Assembly: GCA_964373775.1 (NCBI GenBank)
Contig: CAYJWA010000002.1
Location: 1-38,982 of the forward strand
Direction: 5' to 3'
Length of the DNA stretch: 38,982 nt
Source of the DNA: UBA10002 sp964373775
GTDB lineage: Bacteria; Patescibacteriota; Minisyncoccia; Phycocordibacterales; UBA10002
Part shown: piece by piece, positions 13,039 to 20,271 of the stretch
Layout: each line of letters starts with the position of its first letter
Numbering within the stretch: the first letter of the stretch is position 1
The notes under the pieces: model-generated
What the model was told of the DNA's origin: nothing
Seen by the model: only the letters and a program-made list of their open reading frames with translations
Database searches by the model: none
Position numbers and translations under genes: made by a program

Positions 13039-14064
13039 ATGAAAAGAGTGCAGCAGCAATGGAGGGTATTTCTTGTTCTCTTGATTCCGCTTGCGTTATT
13101 TTTTGCGGTGGGGGGAATTGTTTTTCTTTTTCCCCATGAAGATGTCCTGCATCTTGTCTCGTTTCTCGCGGCGCTTCTCCTCAGTCTGGCAATTCAGGTC
13201 GCGGTGTTTCAGAGACATCTTTTGCCGAATGCCGTTGCCCTCCTAAAATTCAAGCAGATTGTCGCGGAACAGGATCGGGGAGCTCAGCTTCTGGTACGGC
13301 GAGACTTAGAACTCACGCGCGCAAACGAGCGGCTCCGCAATCTTGACGAGGTGAAGTCCAGTTTTATCTCGGTTGTCGCGCATCAGTTGCGCACGCCGCT
13401 CTCCGGCATCAAGTGGACGCTTAATCTCCTGCTCAAGGGCGATCTGGGCGCGCTCTCCCCGGAGCAGCAGACATTTCTTTTTAAGGCATACGAATCAAAT
13501 GACCGGATGATTGCGCTTGTCAATGATATGCTCGGCGCTGACCGCATTGAGTCCGGCAAGATTCGGTATCGGTTCGCTCCGCTTTCGCTACTGGAAGTGA
13601 TTGATGCTGTGCTTTTTGAGCTTTCGCCCGCAGCGAGCGCGAAGGGAGTAACGGTGCAGTTTGCGAAATATCCGGAGGGGCTTCCGCTCGTGCGCGCGGA
13701 CGCGGAGCAGATACGCGCGGTCCTGCAAAATCTTTTGGAAAATGCAATTAAGTATTCTCGCGCGGGCGGCACGGTTCTGCTTACTCTCGCCGCGGGGAGG
13801 GAAGAGGTCACTGTTACCATTAAAGACGACGGTATCGGGATTCCCCGTGAACAGCAAAAGAGCATCTTTGAACGGTTTTTCCGCGCCAGCAATGCCGTGA
13901 AGGTGGAGACCGAAGGGTCCGGGCTCGGGCTTTTTATCGTCAAGAGCATTGTGGAGAAACACGGCGGCCGCATCTGGTTTGAGAGCGAGGAGGGGCGAGG
14001 CGTCACCTTCTATTTTACGGTGCCGGTGGATACGACAAGCGCTCAAAACAAGAAAACGGTTTGA
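13039..14064 (+). CDS. Membrane sensor histidine kinase
   Basis: 341 residues from ATG 13039; a GTG at 13021 in the same frame is an alternative. Two membrane helices (about residues 9-31 and 36-58) enclose only a few residues (PHEDV), so there is essentially no external sensor domain. A coiled segment leads to the H-box VVAHQLRTPLSGIKW (phospho-His about 115), then N-box QNLLENAIKYS, G1 DDGIGIP, F FERFF and G2 GSGLGLFIVKSIVEKHGG: a complete HisKA plus HATPase_c core. With no sensor domain of its own, it may receive its signal from the FIST protein encoded just upstream; that is inference. Confidence 0.92.
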   Translation: MKRVQQQWRVFLVLLIPLALFFAVGGIVFLFPHEDVLHLVSFLAALLLSLAIQVAVFQRHLLPNAVALLKFKQIVAEQDRGAQLLVRRDLELTRANERLRNLDEVKSSFISVVAHQLRTPLSGIKWTLNLLLKGDLGALSPEQQTFLFKAYESNDRMIALVNDMLGADRIESGKIRYRFAPLSLLEVIDAVLFELSPAASAKGVTVQFAKYPEGLPLVRADAEQIRAVLQNLLENAIKYSRAGGTVLLTLAAGREEVTVTIKDDGIGIPREQQKSIFERFFRASNAVKVETEGSGLGLFIVKSIVEKHGGRIWFESEEGRGVTFYFTVPVDTTSAQNKKTV

Positions 14065-14089
14065 GTCGCCGCTGTTGATAGAAATAAGT

Positions 14090-14211
14090 AGATTAATGTT
14101 GTAAGATTAAGCATAACACAGATTAAAGTTGTAAGATTTAAGTACGACAGTAGAACTCAAAGCCGGATTTCCCTACTTTAATCTTTAATCTTTAATCTGA
14201 AATCTTAAATC
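14090..14211. repeat. A/T-rich direct repeats (GATTTAAG type)
   Basis: The kinase-regulator spacer holds repeated words such as TTGTAAGATT (twice) and TTTAATC (three times). Related GATTTAAG/GATTTATG words occur at 17882-17910 and inside trmD (37056-37086). No gene is present. Confidence 0.65.
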
Positions 14212-14212
14212 T

Positions 14213-15043
14213 ATGAGCAAGATTCTCCTTATTGAAGACGATATATTTCTGGGAGATGTACTTATGGAAAAGCTCAAAGCCGCAGGCTACGAGGCGCGAC
14301 TTTCTCGCGACGGCGTTTCGGGACTGCGCGCCCTGCGCGAGTGGAAGCCGGATTTGCTTCTCCTGGACATTATTCTGCCGAATAAAAACGGGTATGAAGT
14401 GCTGGAGGAGAAACTTCGCGACAAAATGATTGCAAAGATTCCGGTTATTGTTATCTCTAATTCCGGCCAGCCTGTTGAAATCAACCGCGCCCTGGCGCTC
14501 GGAGTGAAGGATTATCTGGTAAAAGCTCAATTTGACCCCGAGGAAGTGCTTATCAAAGTGCGGCTGCAGCTCTCGGGAGGGGAGACGGCTCCCCGGTCTT
14601 CGCTTCCGGCGGCGCAGGCACAGAAAGGGGGAGAAAAGAACTCCGGCGCCGCTGCTTTGCAGGGGAGAAAGATCATGTGGGTGGAGGACGACAAATTCTT
14701 AAGCGACATCATTGCGCGAAAACTCTCCGCGCAAGGAAGCGTGTTAATTCACGCGAGCGACGGGGGCACGGCTCTGAAGATTCTTGAAAACGAGTCGCCG
14801 GATATCGTGCTTCTCGATATTCTACTTTCCGGCATTGACGGGTATGAGATTCTGAAACGGATGAAATCGGCTGAAAAGACGAAACATATCCCCGTCATTC
14901 TCCTTTCTAACCTGGGGCAGAAGAGCGATGTGGAAAAAGGGAAAGCGCTCGGCGCGGCGCGGTTTCTGATTAAAGCAACCGTTACCTTGGATGAGATTGT
15001 GGAGGAGATAAAAGCCGTTCTGAAAGAAGTAAGCAGTAAGTAG
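14213..15043 (+). CDS. Response regulator with two receiver domains
   Basis: 276 residues. REC1 (about 1-118) has IEDD, phospho-acceptor D52 in LLLLDIILP, VIVISNS and K104. A 35-residue Ala/Gly/Ser linker follows. REC2 (about 152-275) has VEDD, D202 in IVLLDILLSG, VILLSN and K254. Both receivers keep the acidic pair, Asp and Lys, so both should be phosphorylatable. There is no DNA-binding or enzymatic output domain, so output must be by protein contact or phosphotransfer. It follows the kinase gene by 148 nt of repeat DNA; no SD is visible before the ATG. Confidence 0.92.
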   Translation: MSKILLIEDDIFLGDVLMEKLKAAGYEARLSRDGVSGLRALREWKPDLLLLDIILPNKNGYEVLEEKLRDKMIAKIPVIVISNSGQPVEINRALALGVKDYLVKAQFDPEEVLIKVRLQLSGGETAPRSSLPAAQAQKGGEKNSGAAALQGRKIMWVEDDKFLSDIIARKLSAQGSVLIHASDGGTALKILENESPDIVLLDILLSGIDGYEILKRMKSAEKTKHIPVILLSNLGQKSDVEKGKALGAARFLIKATVTLDEIVEEIKAVLKEVSSK

Positions 15044-15067
15044 TAAGTAGATAGTAGGGAGAGAAAA

Positions 15068-15098
15068 AGCGGCGGGGAGAGTCCCCGCCGTTTTGTTT
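15068..15098 (+). terminator. Terminator of the signalling cluster
   Basis: CGGCGGGG (15070-15077) and CCCCGCCG (15083-15090) with a 5-nt loop, then TTTTGTTTTG. The T-tract also contains the -35 of the uvrA promoter. Confidence 0.85.
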
Positions 15099-15121
15099 TG
15101 GGGAAAGGAGAATGGTATAGT
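15093..15121 (+). promoter_or_regulatory. uvrA promoter
   Basis: -35 TTGTTT (15093-15098), 17-bp spacer, -10 TATAGT (15116-15121). The -35 lies in the T-tract of the preceding terminator. The 5' UTR would be about 100 nt and contain the hairpin at 15170-15212. Confidence 0.55.
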
Positions 15122-15169
15122 GTCCGTGCATCACCCTACGGCAAGGCCGCGGGGTCGATTGCGTGCTTT

Positions 15170-15212
15170 CGGTTAAACCTAAAACCTAAATCCATTTAGG
15201 TAGGTTTAACCG
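15170..15212 (+). repeat. Long palindromic hairpin in the uvrA leader
   Basis: CGGTTAAACCT (15170-15180) pairs with AGGTTTAACCG (15202-15212), and CCTAAAT with ATTTAGG inside it, nearly the whole 43 nt being paired. It ends 15 nt before the uvrA ATG. It may be a repeat element or may affect translation of uvrA. Confidence 0.8.
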
Positions 15213-15227
15213 ACAGGCAACAAAAGC

Positions 15228-17882
15228 ATGCAGCATCAAGGCGATAAAATCATTGTTAAGGGAGCACGGACACATAACCTTAAGAACATCACGGTTGAGA
15301 TGCCGCGCAATAAACTGATTGTATTCACCGGGCTTTCCGGAAGCGGGAAGTCGTCTTTGGCGTTTGATACGATCTTTGCGGAAGGTCAGCGCCGCTATGT
15401 GGAGTCGCTCTCTGCCTACGCGCGGCAGTTCCTGCGGCAGATGCAGAAGCCGGATGTGGACGAGATTATCGGACTCTCGCCGGCCATTTCCATTGACCAA
15501 AAGAGCCGTTCCAACAACCCGCGTTCAACGGTTGCGACCATTACCGAAATTTACGATTATCTGCGCGTCTTGTTTGCGCGCGTCGGGAAACCGCACTGTC
15601 TTCTCTGCGGGCGAGAAATCAAAAAGCTCTCCAACGAAGAAATTAAAGACACCATTTTGGAAGCGGTTGCGCGCGTGCGGAAAAGCGCTGCCGGGCCGAG
15701 GGTTCTTGGCGTCGCCGTGAGCAACGCGAAGCTCAAACTCTACGCGCCCATCGTCGTCGGGCGCAAGGGCGAGTACTACCAGTTGCTCTACGACTTGCTA
15801 GGAAAGGGGTACGCAGCGGTGAAGGTGGACGGTGTTGAGAAAAAACTGCGCGAGCCGATTGTCTTGGAGAAAAACAAGAAGCACGACATTGATGTGTTGG
15901 TAGACGAATTCTTTCTGTCGGAGCTCGCTAGGGGGAGCGACGCGACGAGGGAGCGTCTGCCGGAGGCAATTGAGCGCGCGCTCCACGAATCGGGCGGGCT
16001 CGTGCGCGTAGAAACATCTGCCGAGAGCAAGATTATTTCCGCCAAGTTTATGTGCCCCTACGACGGCTTTTCGTACCCAGAGGTGGAGCCGCGGCTCTTC
16101 TCTTTCAACTCGCCGTACGGCGCGTGTCCGGAATGCAACGGCCTCGGCACGCGGCATTTCTTCGGAGACGAGCCATGCCCGAAATGCAAAGGCGCGCGGC
16201 TGCGCGATGAATCTCTCCATGTCGTGCTCGGAAGCACGACCGCGGACAAGCGCGGACTGGACGCAGACCTACGCGGAAGGGGAAGCGGCGTAAACATTGT
16301 GCAGTTATCGGCCATGTCCATTGCGGATGCATACGACTTTTTCGTGGAGCTGAAGCTCTCGCCGAAGGAGCGGGAAATTGCCAAAGTCGTGCTCCGCGAG
16401 ATTGAGTCGCGACTGCAGTTTATGATTGATGTGGGTATTGAGTACCTCACACTTGACCGGCGGGCGCATACGCTCTCGGGCGGCGAGGCGCAGAGGATTC
16501 GGCTTGCCTCCCAACTGGGGAGCGGGCTCGTGGGCGCCCTGTATGTGCTTGACGAGCCGACCATCGGACTCCACGCGCGAGATAACGCGCGACTCTTGAA
16601 GACCCTTCTGCACCTGCGGGATATCGGGAACACGATTATTGTAGTGGAACATGATGAGGAAACGATTCTTTCCGCGGATTATTTGGTGGATATCGGTCCC
16701 GGAGCCGGCGTGCATGGCGGATACATTGTCGTTGACGGCGATTTGCAAAAGCTGTTGTCGGCAAAGACGAATGCAAGCAAGTCGCTGACACTTTCGTATC
16801 TGCGCGGCGAGGTGGAGATTGAAGTTCCGGAAACGCGCCGCACGCGAGACAAAGGCGCGCTCAAAATCCGCGGCGCAAAGATCTTCAACATACAAAATGT
16901 TTCGGTGGATGTGCCGCTTGGAAAACTGACGGTGATTACCGGCGTATCCGGTTCCGGCAAGTCCTCGTTTCTGTATGAGATTCTGCACAAAAATCTTCAG
17001 GCGCGGTTTGACCGCAGGTACCGAAGCGCTGAAACCTTTCACTGCAGCTCATTTACCGGTACTGAATACCTTTCACGCGCCATTCTCATAGACCAGTCCC
17101 CGATTGGGCGCACGCCACGCTCCAATCCTGCGACCTACACCGGAGCGTGGACATTCATTCGTGGGCTTTTTGCCGAAACTGAGGAGGCGCGCGTGCGCGG
17201 CTGGAGTCCGAGCCGCTTTTCGTTCAATGTGCCCACCGCAGGCGGGTCCGCCTCGGGCGGAAAAGGGGGTAGATGCGAAGCGTGCCAAGGGAACGGCGAG
17301 ATAGCCGTGGAGATGCACTTTCTCCCGACCGTCTATGTCACCTGTGATGTCTGCAATGGCAAGCGATTTATGAAAGAAACGTTGGAGGTGAGGTATAAGA
17401 AAAAAAGCGCCTACGACATACTTCAGATGACGATTGAGGAGTGTCTTGAATTCTTTGAGGATATCCCCGCGGTAGCCGATCGTTTAAAAACTTTAAACGA
17501 TGTAGGCCTAGGGTATCTAGAGTTGGGCCAATCCGCGACGACCCTCTCCGGCGGGGAGGCCCAACGGGTGAAAATATCCTCGGAACTCTATCGTACGCAT
17601 GTCCAAAAGACCATCTATCTTCTGGACGAGCCGACCGTGGGTCTCCACTACGAAGATGTAAAAAAGCTCATTGAGATTCTTCAGAAACTGGTGGACCACG
17701 GAAATACGGTCGTGGTCATTGAGCACAACATGGATGTGATTAAAAGTTCGGACTATGTTATTGACTTCGGGCCGGATGGCGGCGACGGGGGAGGGCAGAT
17801 TATCGCGAAGGGAACGCCGGAAGAAGTTGCAAGCCATAAGAAATCGTACACGGGGGAGTATTTGCGAAAGGCGCTTGGGTAG
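15228..17882 (+). CDS. uvrA: UvrABC system protein A
   Basis: 884 residues. UvrA dimers find bulky DNA lesions and load UvrB. Seen: first ATPase with Walker A GLSGSGKSS and signature LSGGEAQRIRLASQLGSGL, LYVLDEPTIGLH; second ATPase with GVSGSGKSS, SATTLSGGEAQRVKIS and YLLDEPTVGLH. IDQSPIGRTPRSNPATYTG is intact. The second zinc site is complete (GGRCEAC ... CDVCNG), while in the first the usual CxxC reads CPYD, so one ligand is Asp; the partner ACPEC is present. An extra PTAGGSASGG interrupts FSFNV-GGRCEAC and is encoded by a short GC palindrome at 17233-17261. The start ATG follows the hairpin leader. Confidence 0.96.
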   Translation: MQHQGDKIIVKGARTHNLKNITVEMPRNKLIVFTGLSGSGKSSLAFDTIFAEGQRRYVESLSAYARQFLRQMQKPDVDEIIGLSPAISIDQKSRSNNPRSTVATITEIYDYLRVLFARVGKPHCLLCGREIKKLSNEEIKDTILEAVARVRKSAAGPRVLGVAVSNAKLKLYAPIVVGRKGEYYQLLYDLLGKGYAAVKVDGVEKKLREPIVLEKNKKHDIDVLVDEFFLSELARGSDATRERLPEAIERALHESGGLVRVETSAESKIISAKFMCPYDGFSYPEVEPRLFSFNSPYGACPECNGLGTRHFFGDEPCPKCKGARLRDESLHVVLGSTTADKRGLDADLRGRGSGVNIVQLSAMSIADAYDFFVELKLSPKEREIAKVVLREIESRLQFMIDVGIEYLTLDRRAHTLSGGEAQRIRLASQLGSGLVGALYVLDEPTIGLHARDNARLLKTLLHLRDIGNTIIVVEHDEETILSADYLVDIGPGAGVHGGYIVVDGDLQKLLSAKTNASKSLTLSYLRGEVEIEVPETRRTRDKGALKIRGAKIFNIQNVSVDVPLGKLTVITGVSGSGKSSFLYEILHKNLQARFDRRYRSAETFHCSSFTGTEYLSRAILIDQSPIGRTPRSNPATYTGAWTFIRGLFAETEEARVRGWSPSRFSFNVPTAGGSASGGKGGRCEACQGNGEIAVEMHFLPTVYVTCDVCNGKRFMKETLEVRYKKKSAYDILQMTIEECLEFFEDIPAVADRLKTLNDVGLGYLELGQSATTLSGGEAQRVKISSELYRTHVQKTIYLLDEPTVGLHYEDVKKLIEILQKLVDHGNTVVVIEHNMDVIKSSDYVIDFGPDGGDGGGQIIAKGTPEEVASHKKSYTGEYLRKALG
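17233..17261. repeat. Small GC palindrome insertion in uvrA
   Basis: CCGCAGGCGGGTCCGCC and CGGGCGG arms around a GGCGG-GT-CCGCC centre. It encodes about ten extra residues (PTAGGSASGG) between two blocks that are directly joined in other UvrA proteins. Confidence 0.65.
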
Positions 17883-17910
17883 ATTTAGGATTTATGATTT
17901 AAGATGTAAG
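17882..17910. repeat. GATTTAAG-type repeat downstream of uvrA
   Basis: Directly repeated GATTTA words; the 16 bases GATTTATGATTTAAGA at 17889-17904 are identical to 37071-37086 inside trmD. Confidence 0.75.
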
Positions 17911-17943
17911 AAAAAAACCAGCCGTTCATACCGACACGACTGG
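17911..17943 (-). terminator. Terminator of the receiver-like gene (leftward)
   Basis: CCAG..CG and CG.CTGG arms (17918-17943), followed on the minus strand by seven T. It lies 18 nt past the 3' end of the leftward gene. Confidence 0.65.
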
Positions 17944-17960
17944 CATGGTTCCCTGGACGG

Positions 17961-18323
17961 TTACGCTCCCAGCGCTTTGAGCAACTGGGAGTCCATCACC
18001 GTGGTGACAAAAATGGCCTTGCTCCTCGAGTCCTCTTCCGGAAACACTGAAGCTTCACCCATCTCCCCCACGACTACGAAGACTTCCCCGCCGTCTCTTT
18101 GAGCAAGTGTAGAAACGGCCACTCTGATCGTCTCGCCCGCTGAAGCACCGATTCCTCCGCGGCAGTCAATGATAACCAGGGTAATGTACGGGTCTTCACG
18201 CAACACAATCCGTGTCGTATTTTCCCCCGTAGCGATGCGATATTTCCCCCCTTTCGCCTCAACGAGTTGGCTTGCCGATTGCATGAAGCCCATTTCTGAT
18301 GACACAATTAGAACCCTCATCAT
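17961..18323 (-). CDS. Small receiver-like protein of unknown function
   Basis: 120 residues from the first of two ATGs (18323-18321); a longer reading upstream would cross the promoter. The sequence MMRVLIVSSEMGFMQSASQLVEAKGG then 'ITLVIIDCRGGIGASAGETIRV' then 'GGEVFVVVGEMGEAS' and 'KAIFVTTVMDSQLLKALG' follows the beta-alpha pattern of a CheY-like receiver. The N-terminal acidic pair is replaced by SSE and the Asp region reads IIDCRGG, so phosphorylation is uncertain. Possibly a degenerate receiver or pseudo-receiver. It has its own strong promoter, divergent from uvrC, and its own terminator. Confidence 0.6.
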   Translation of the reverse strand: MMRVLIVSSEMGFMQSASQLVEAKGGKYRIATGENTTRIVLREDPYITLVIIDCRGGIGASAGETIRVAVSTLAQRDGGEVFVVVGEMGEASVFPEEDSRSKAIFVTTVMDSQLLKALGA

Positions 18324-18368
18324 TTTTCTTCGCAACCTTGGTTTGGAAGTTGCGCCTTTCTGTTGTGT

Positions 18369-18397
18369 GATATAGCATATGGAGCATGAATAGTCAA
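18369..18397 (-). promoter_or_regulatory. Promoter of the receiver-like gene, overlapping the uvrC start
   Basis: Minus strand: -35 TTGACT (18392-18397), 17-bp spacer, -10 TATATC (18369-18374). The -35 lies inside the first uvrC codons. The same GATATAGC sequence can act as a -10 for uvrC on the plus strand about 13 nt before its ATG, so the two divergent promoters share bases. Confidence 0.65.
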
Positions 18398-19858
18398 GCG
18401 TTTCCCAAGAGGCGAAGGATTTCAAAATCCCTCCCCCCACCGGGTACTCCCTTTAGAAAAGGGAGAATACCCGATACCCCCGGGGTGTATTTCTTTCTTG
18501 GGCGACCGCGAAGCGGTTTAGCCCGAGGGTCTCTACACCCTAAACCCGCAAGGGCGGGTCGGGTTTTGTATATCGGGCGCGCCGCCTCGCTCCGCAATCG
18601 CGTGCGAAGCTATTTCGCACCTGACATCGCGGAGAAGCGAAGCTCGTGGATTGCGAAGATGCTTACCGAGGCGAAGAGTATTAATTTCCGGAAAACCGAT
18701 TCAGTGCTTGAGGCAATTCTCCTTGAGGCATACCTTATCAAAAAACTTCAGCCGCCATACAATACGGAACAGAAAGACGACAAGAGCTTCAACTGCATCG
18801 TCATCACCGACGAGTCGTTTCCCGCGCTTATGGTCGCGCGTCAAAAGAACATAGACTTTTCCTCGGTAAGGATTAAGCCTGCCCGCCGAAACCTCGGCGC
18901 AGGCGGGGATGAAGGATTAAAGATTCGCGCCGTGTACGGTCCTTTCCCGCACGGTGAGGAACTTCAGACCGCGCTTAAAATCATCCGTAAGATTTTTCCC
19001 TTTCGCGACGATACATGTACGCCGTGCCCCCAAAGTATCAGAGGACATTCCAACATTCTCAAGAATGTTGGAATGTTGTGTCGCCCGTGCTTTAACAGGC
19101 AGATAGGACTTTGCCCGGGGGTCTGCACCGGCGAGATACGCGAGCGGGAGTACGCAAAAACAATTCGGAATATCCGGCTCTTTTTTGAGGGGAAAAAACC
19201 GCGACTGCTGAAACTGCTCAAATCAGAAATGAATGCCGCGGCAAAAGCGCAGGAATTTGAAAAAGCTAGCGTAGTTAAAAAAACCATCTTTGCTCTCCAG
19301 CACATCCAAGAGGTCGCCCTCCTCAAAACTTTTAACTTTACACTTTCAACTTTTAACTTCAGGATTGAGGCCTACGACCTCTCGCATTTCGGCGGAAAAG
19401 AAATAGTCGGCGCAATGGCGGTAGTTCTAAACGGCGTCGCGCAAAAAAGCGAGTATCGCCTGTTCAAACTGCGCGGCATCAGGTCGCAAAATGAAGTTGC
19501 CGGTTTGCAGGAAATTATCCGCCGCCGCTTGAATCATCCGGAATGGCTGTTTCCAGATTTGATTGTCGTTGACGGAAACGAGGTCCAGAAAAATGCGGCT
19601 GAAAAGATTCTGAAAGAATGGGGAAGAGTGATTCCGGTTGCCGCGGTCGTGAAAGACGAGCGCCATCGCCCGCGGGAAATTCTTAACAAGATGCTTGCTG
19701 TCGGGCAACCCTCCTACATTCCGAGGAATGTAGGAATATGGAGCGAACAGCAAGAATTACATGCGGCGATTCTTCTGGCGAACAGCGAGGCGCACCGATT
19801 CGTTCTGAAGTTCCAGCGCAGGCAGCGGCTGGTTAAACGAACCGCTGTGAAAAACTGA
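18386..19858 (+). CDS. uvrC: UvrABC system protein C, short form with several in-frame repeats
   Basis: 490 residues. UvrC makes both incisions in excision repair. Present: GIY-YIG nuclease (PDTPGVYFF ... VLYIGRAASLRNRVRSYF), a UVR motif (KAQEFEKASVVKKTIFALQ), and the RNase H-like nuclease (YDLSHFGGKEIVGAMAVV, PDLIVVDGNEVQKNAA, VVKDERHRPREIL, EAHRFVLKFQRRQR). The C-terminal tandem helix-hairpin-helix region is absent; the protein ends right after the HRF block. At least six repeat-derived in-frame segments interrupt it: 18417-18471, about 18503-18560, 18868-18920, 19045-19076, 19328-19361 and 19712-19735. The first few residues before PDTPGVY are also repeat-encoded, so the true N-terminus is uncertain. 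It starts only about 10 nt downstream of its likely -10. Confidence 0.93.
   Translation: MNSQAFPKRRRISKSLPPPGTPFRKGRIPDTPGVYFFLGRPRSGLARGSLHPKPARAGRVLYIGRAASLRNRVRSYFAPDIAEKRSSWIAKMLTEAKSINFRKTDSVLEAILLEAYLIKKLQPPYNTEQKDDKSFNCIVITDESFPALMVARQKNIDFSSVRIKPARRNLGAGGDEGLKIRAVYGPFPHGEELQTALKIIRKIFPFRDDTCTPCPQSIRGHSNILKNVGMLCRPCFNRQIGLCPGVCTGEIREREYAKTIRNIRLFFEGKKPRLLKLLKSEMNAAAKAQEFEKASVVKKTIFALQHIQEVALLKTFNFTLSTFNFRIEAYDLSHFGGKEIVGAMAVVLNGVAQKSEYRLFKLRGIRSQNEVAGLQEIIRRRLNHPEWLFPDLIVVDGNEVQKNAAEKILKEWGRVIPVAAVVKDERHRPREILNKMLAVGQPSYIPRNVGIWSEQQELHAAILLANSEAHRFVLKFQRRQRLVKRTAVKN
18417..18471. repeat. Palindromic insertion at the uvrC N-terminus
   Basis: GGATTTCAAAATCC (18417-18430) followed by GGGTACTCCCTTT/AAAGGGAGAATACCC (18442-18471). 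This is the same two-palindrome combination as in the large uvrB insertion (10770-10830). Confidence 0.8.
18503..18560. repeat. Palindromic insertion in the uvrC GIY-YIG domain
   Basis: ACCGC-gaa-GCGGT within GGGC...GCCC, then CCCGC-aag-GGCGGG. It splits the GVYFFLG strand from the VLYIGRA strand with about 16 extra residues (PRSGLARGSLHPKPAR). Confidence 0.7.
18868..18920. repeat. Insertion in uvrC flanked by a 9-bp direct repeat
   Basis: AAGGATTAA at 18868-18876 and again at 18912-18920 flank a GC-rich inverted repeat (GCCTGCCCGCCG / CGGCGCAGGC). The direct repeats look like a target-site duplication of a small mobile palindrome; the reading frame is kept. Confidence 0.7.
19045..19076. repeat. 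15-bp-arm palindrome inside uvrC
   Basis: ACATTCCAACATTCT (19045-19059), 2 nt, and the exact complement (19062-19076). It lies next to the conserved CRPCFNRQIGLCPGVC block. Confidence 0.9.
19328..19361. repeat. A/T direct repeat inside uvrC
   Basis: CTTTTAACTT occurs twice around TACACTTTCAA. It encodes TFNFTLSTFNF between the UVR motif and the RNase H-like domain. Confidence 0.7.
19712..19735. repeat. 11-bp-arm palindrome inside uvrC
   Basis: TCCTACATTCC (19712-19722), GA, GGAATGTAGGA (19725-19735). Shares the ACATTCC/GGAATGT word with the 19045 palindrome. Encodes PSYIPRNVG in a normally shorter loop. Confidence 0.88.
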
Positions 19859-19892
19859 CTTTCCTTCAGAAGCGCTATTACGGATTCAGTTA

Positions 19893-19921
19893 TTGACAGA
19901 AAATAGCCCTTCGGCTATACT
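19893..19921 (+). promoter_or_regulatory. Strong promoter upstream of rpoB
   Basis: TTGACA (19893-19898), 17-bp spacer, GC then TATACT (19916-19921): the best consensus promoter in the window. Start near 19928. Confidence 0.8.
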
Positions 19922-19927
19922 ATCCGA

Positions 19928-20060
19928 ATAACGCTGAAAAGAGTGAGTTGCGGCTATTCCCGACGAGATTACCAGGTGTTTGACCTGATTATCTTGCAGA
20001 GAGAAAACTAGCAATCAACAGAAGCAAAAAGAACCCCTGAAGAGCAGGGGGTTTTGTTGT
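19928..20060 (+). ncRNA. Leader RNA or small RNA upstream of rpoB
   Basis: About 130 nt from the promoter at 19893 to the terminator at 20032. It contains a hairpin CCAGGT-gtttg-ACCTG inside a longer GATTA/GATTATC pairing and a TTGC...GCAA hairpin. No ORF with a start codon is seen. It may be an attenuator controlling rpoB and rpoC, in the way r-protein leaders do in other bacteria, or an independent small RNA. No known leader family is recognised. Confidence 0.5.
20032..20060 (+). terminator. Terminator or attenuator before rpoB
   Basis: AACCCCTG (20032-20039), AAGAG loop, CAGGGGGTT (20045-20053), then TTTTGTTGTT. It lies 244 nt before the rpoB start, between the strong promoter and the gene. 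Confidence 0.8.
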
Positions 20061-20076
20061 TATCTGCCTGTTACAG

Positions 20077-20268
20077 AAAGCACGAAACACTTTCTTAAAA
20101 CACAAAGCACAGTATCCAAAGAACCAAACAGACTTCACAAAACACAATACATCCACCATTCGGGGGATCTCCCGAAGTGAGACAAAAATCCAAACGAAAA
20201 GGCAAGTTTGTGTTTTGAGTAGTTTGAAGTTTTGTTTGGAAACCGTGCGGTCTGTGTTTTGGAAAGTT
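20077..20268. repeat. Dispersed palindromic repeat family B, copy 2 (before rpoB)
   Basis: The core at 20156-20188 is CCATTCGGG-GGATCT-CCCGAAGTG then AGACAAAAA. The right end GTGCGGTCTGTGTTTTGGAA (20245-20266) is identical to copy 3 (23705-23726). The arms are imperfect inverted repeats rich in AACACA/TGTGTT. This element, not a normal leader, forms the region directly upstream of rpoB. Confidence 0.8.
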
Positions 20269-20271
20269 GAT

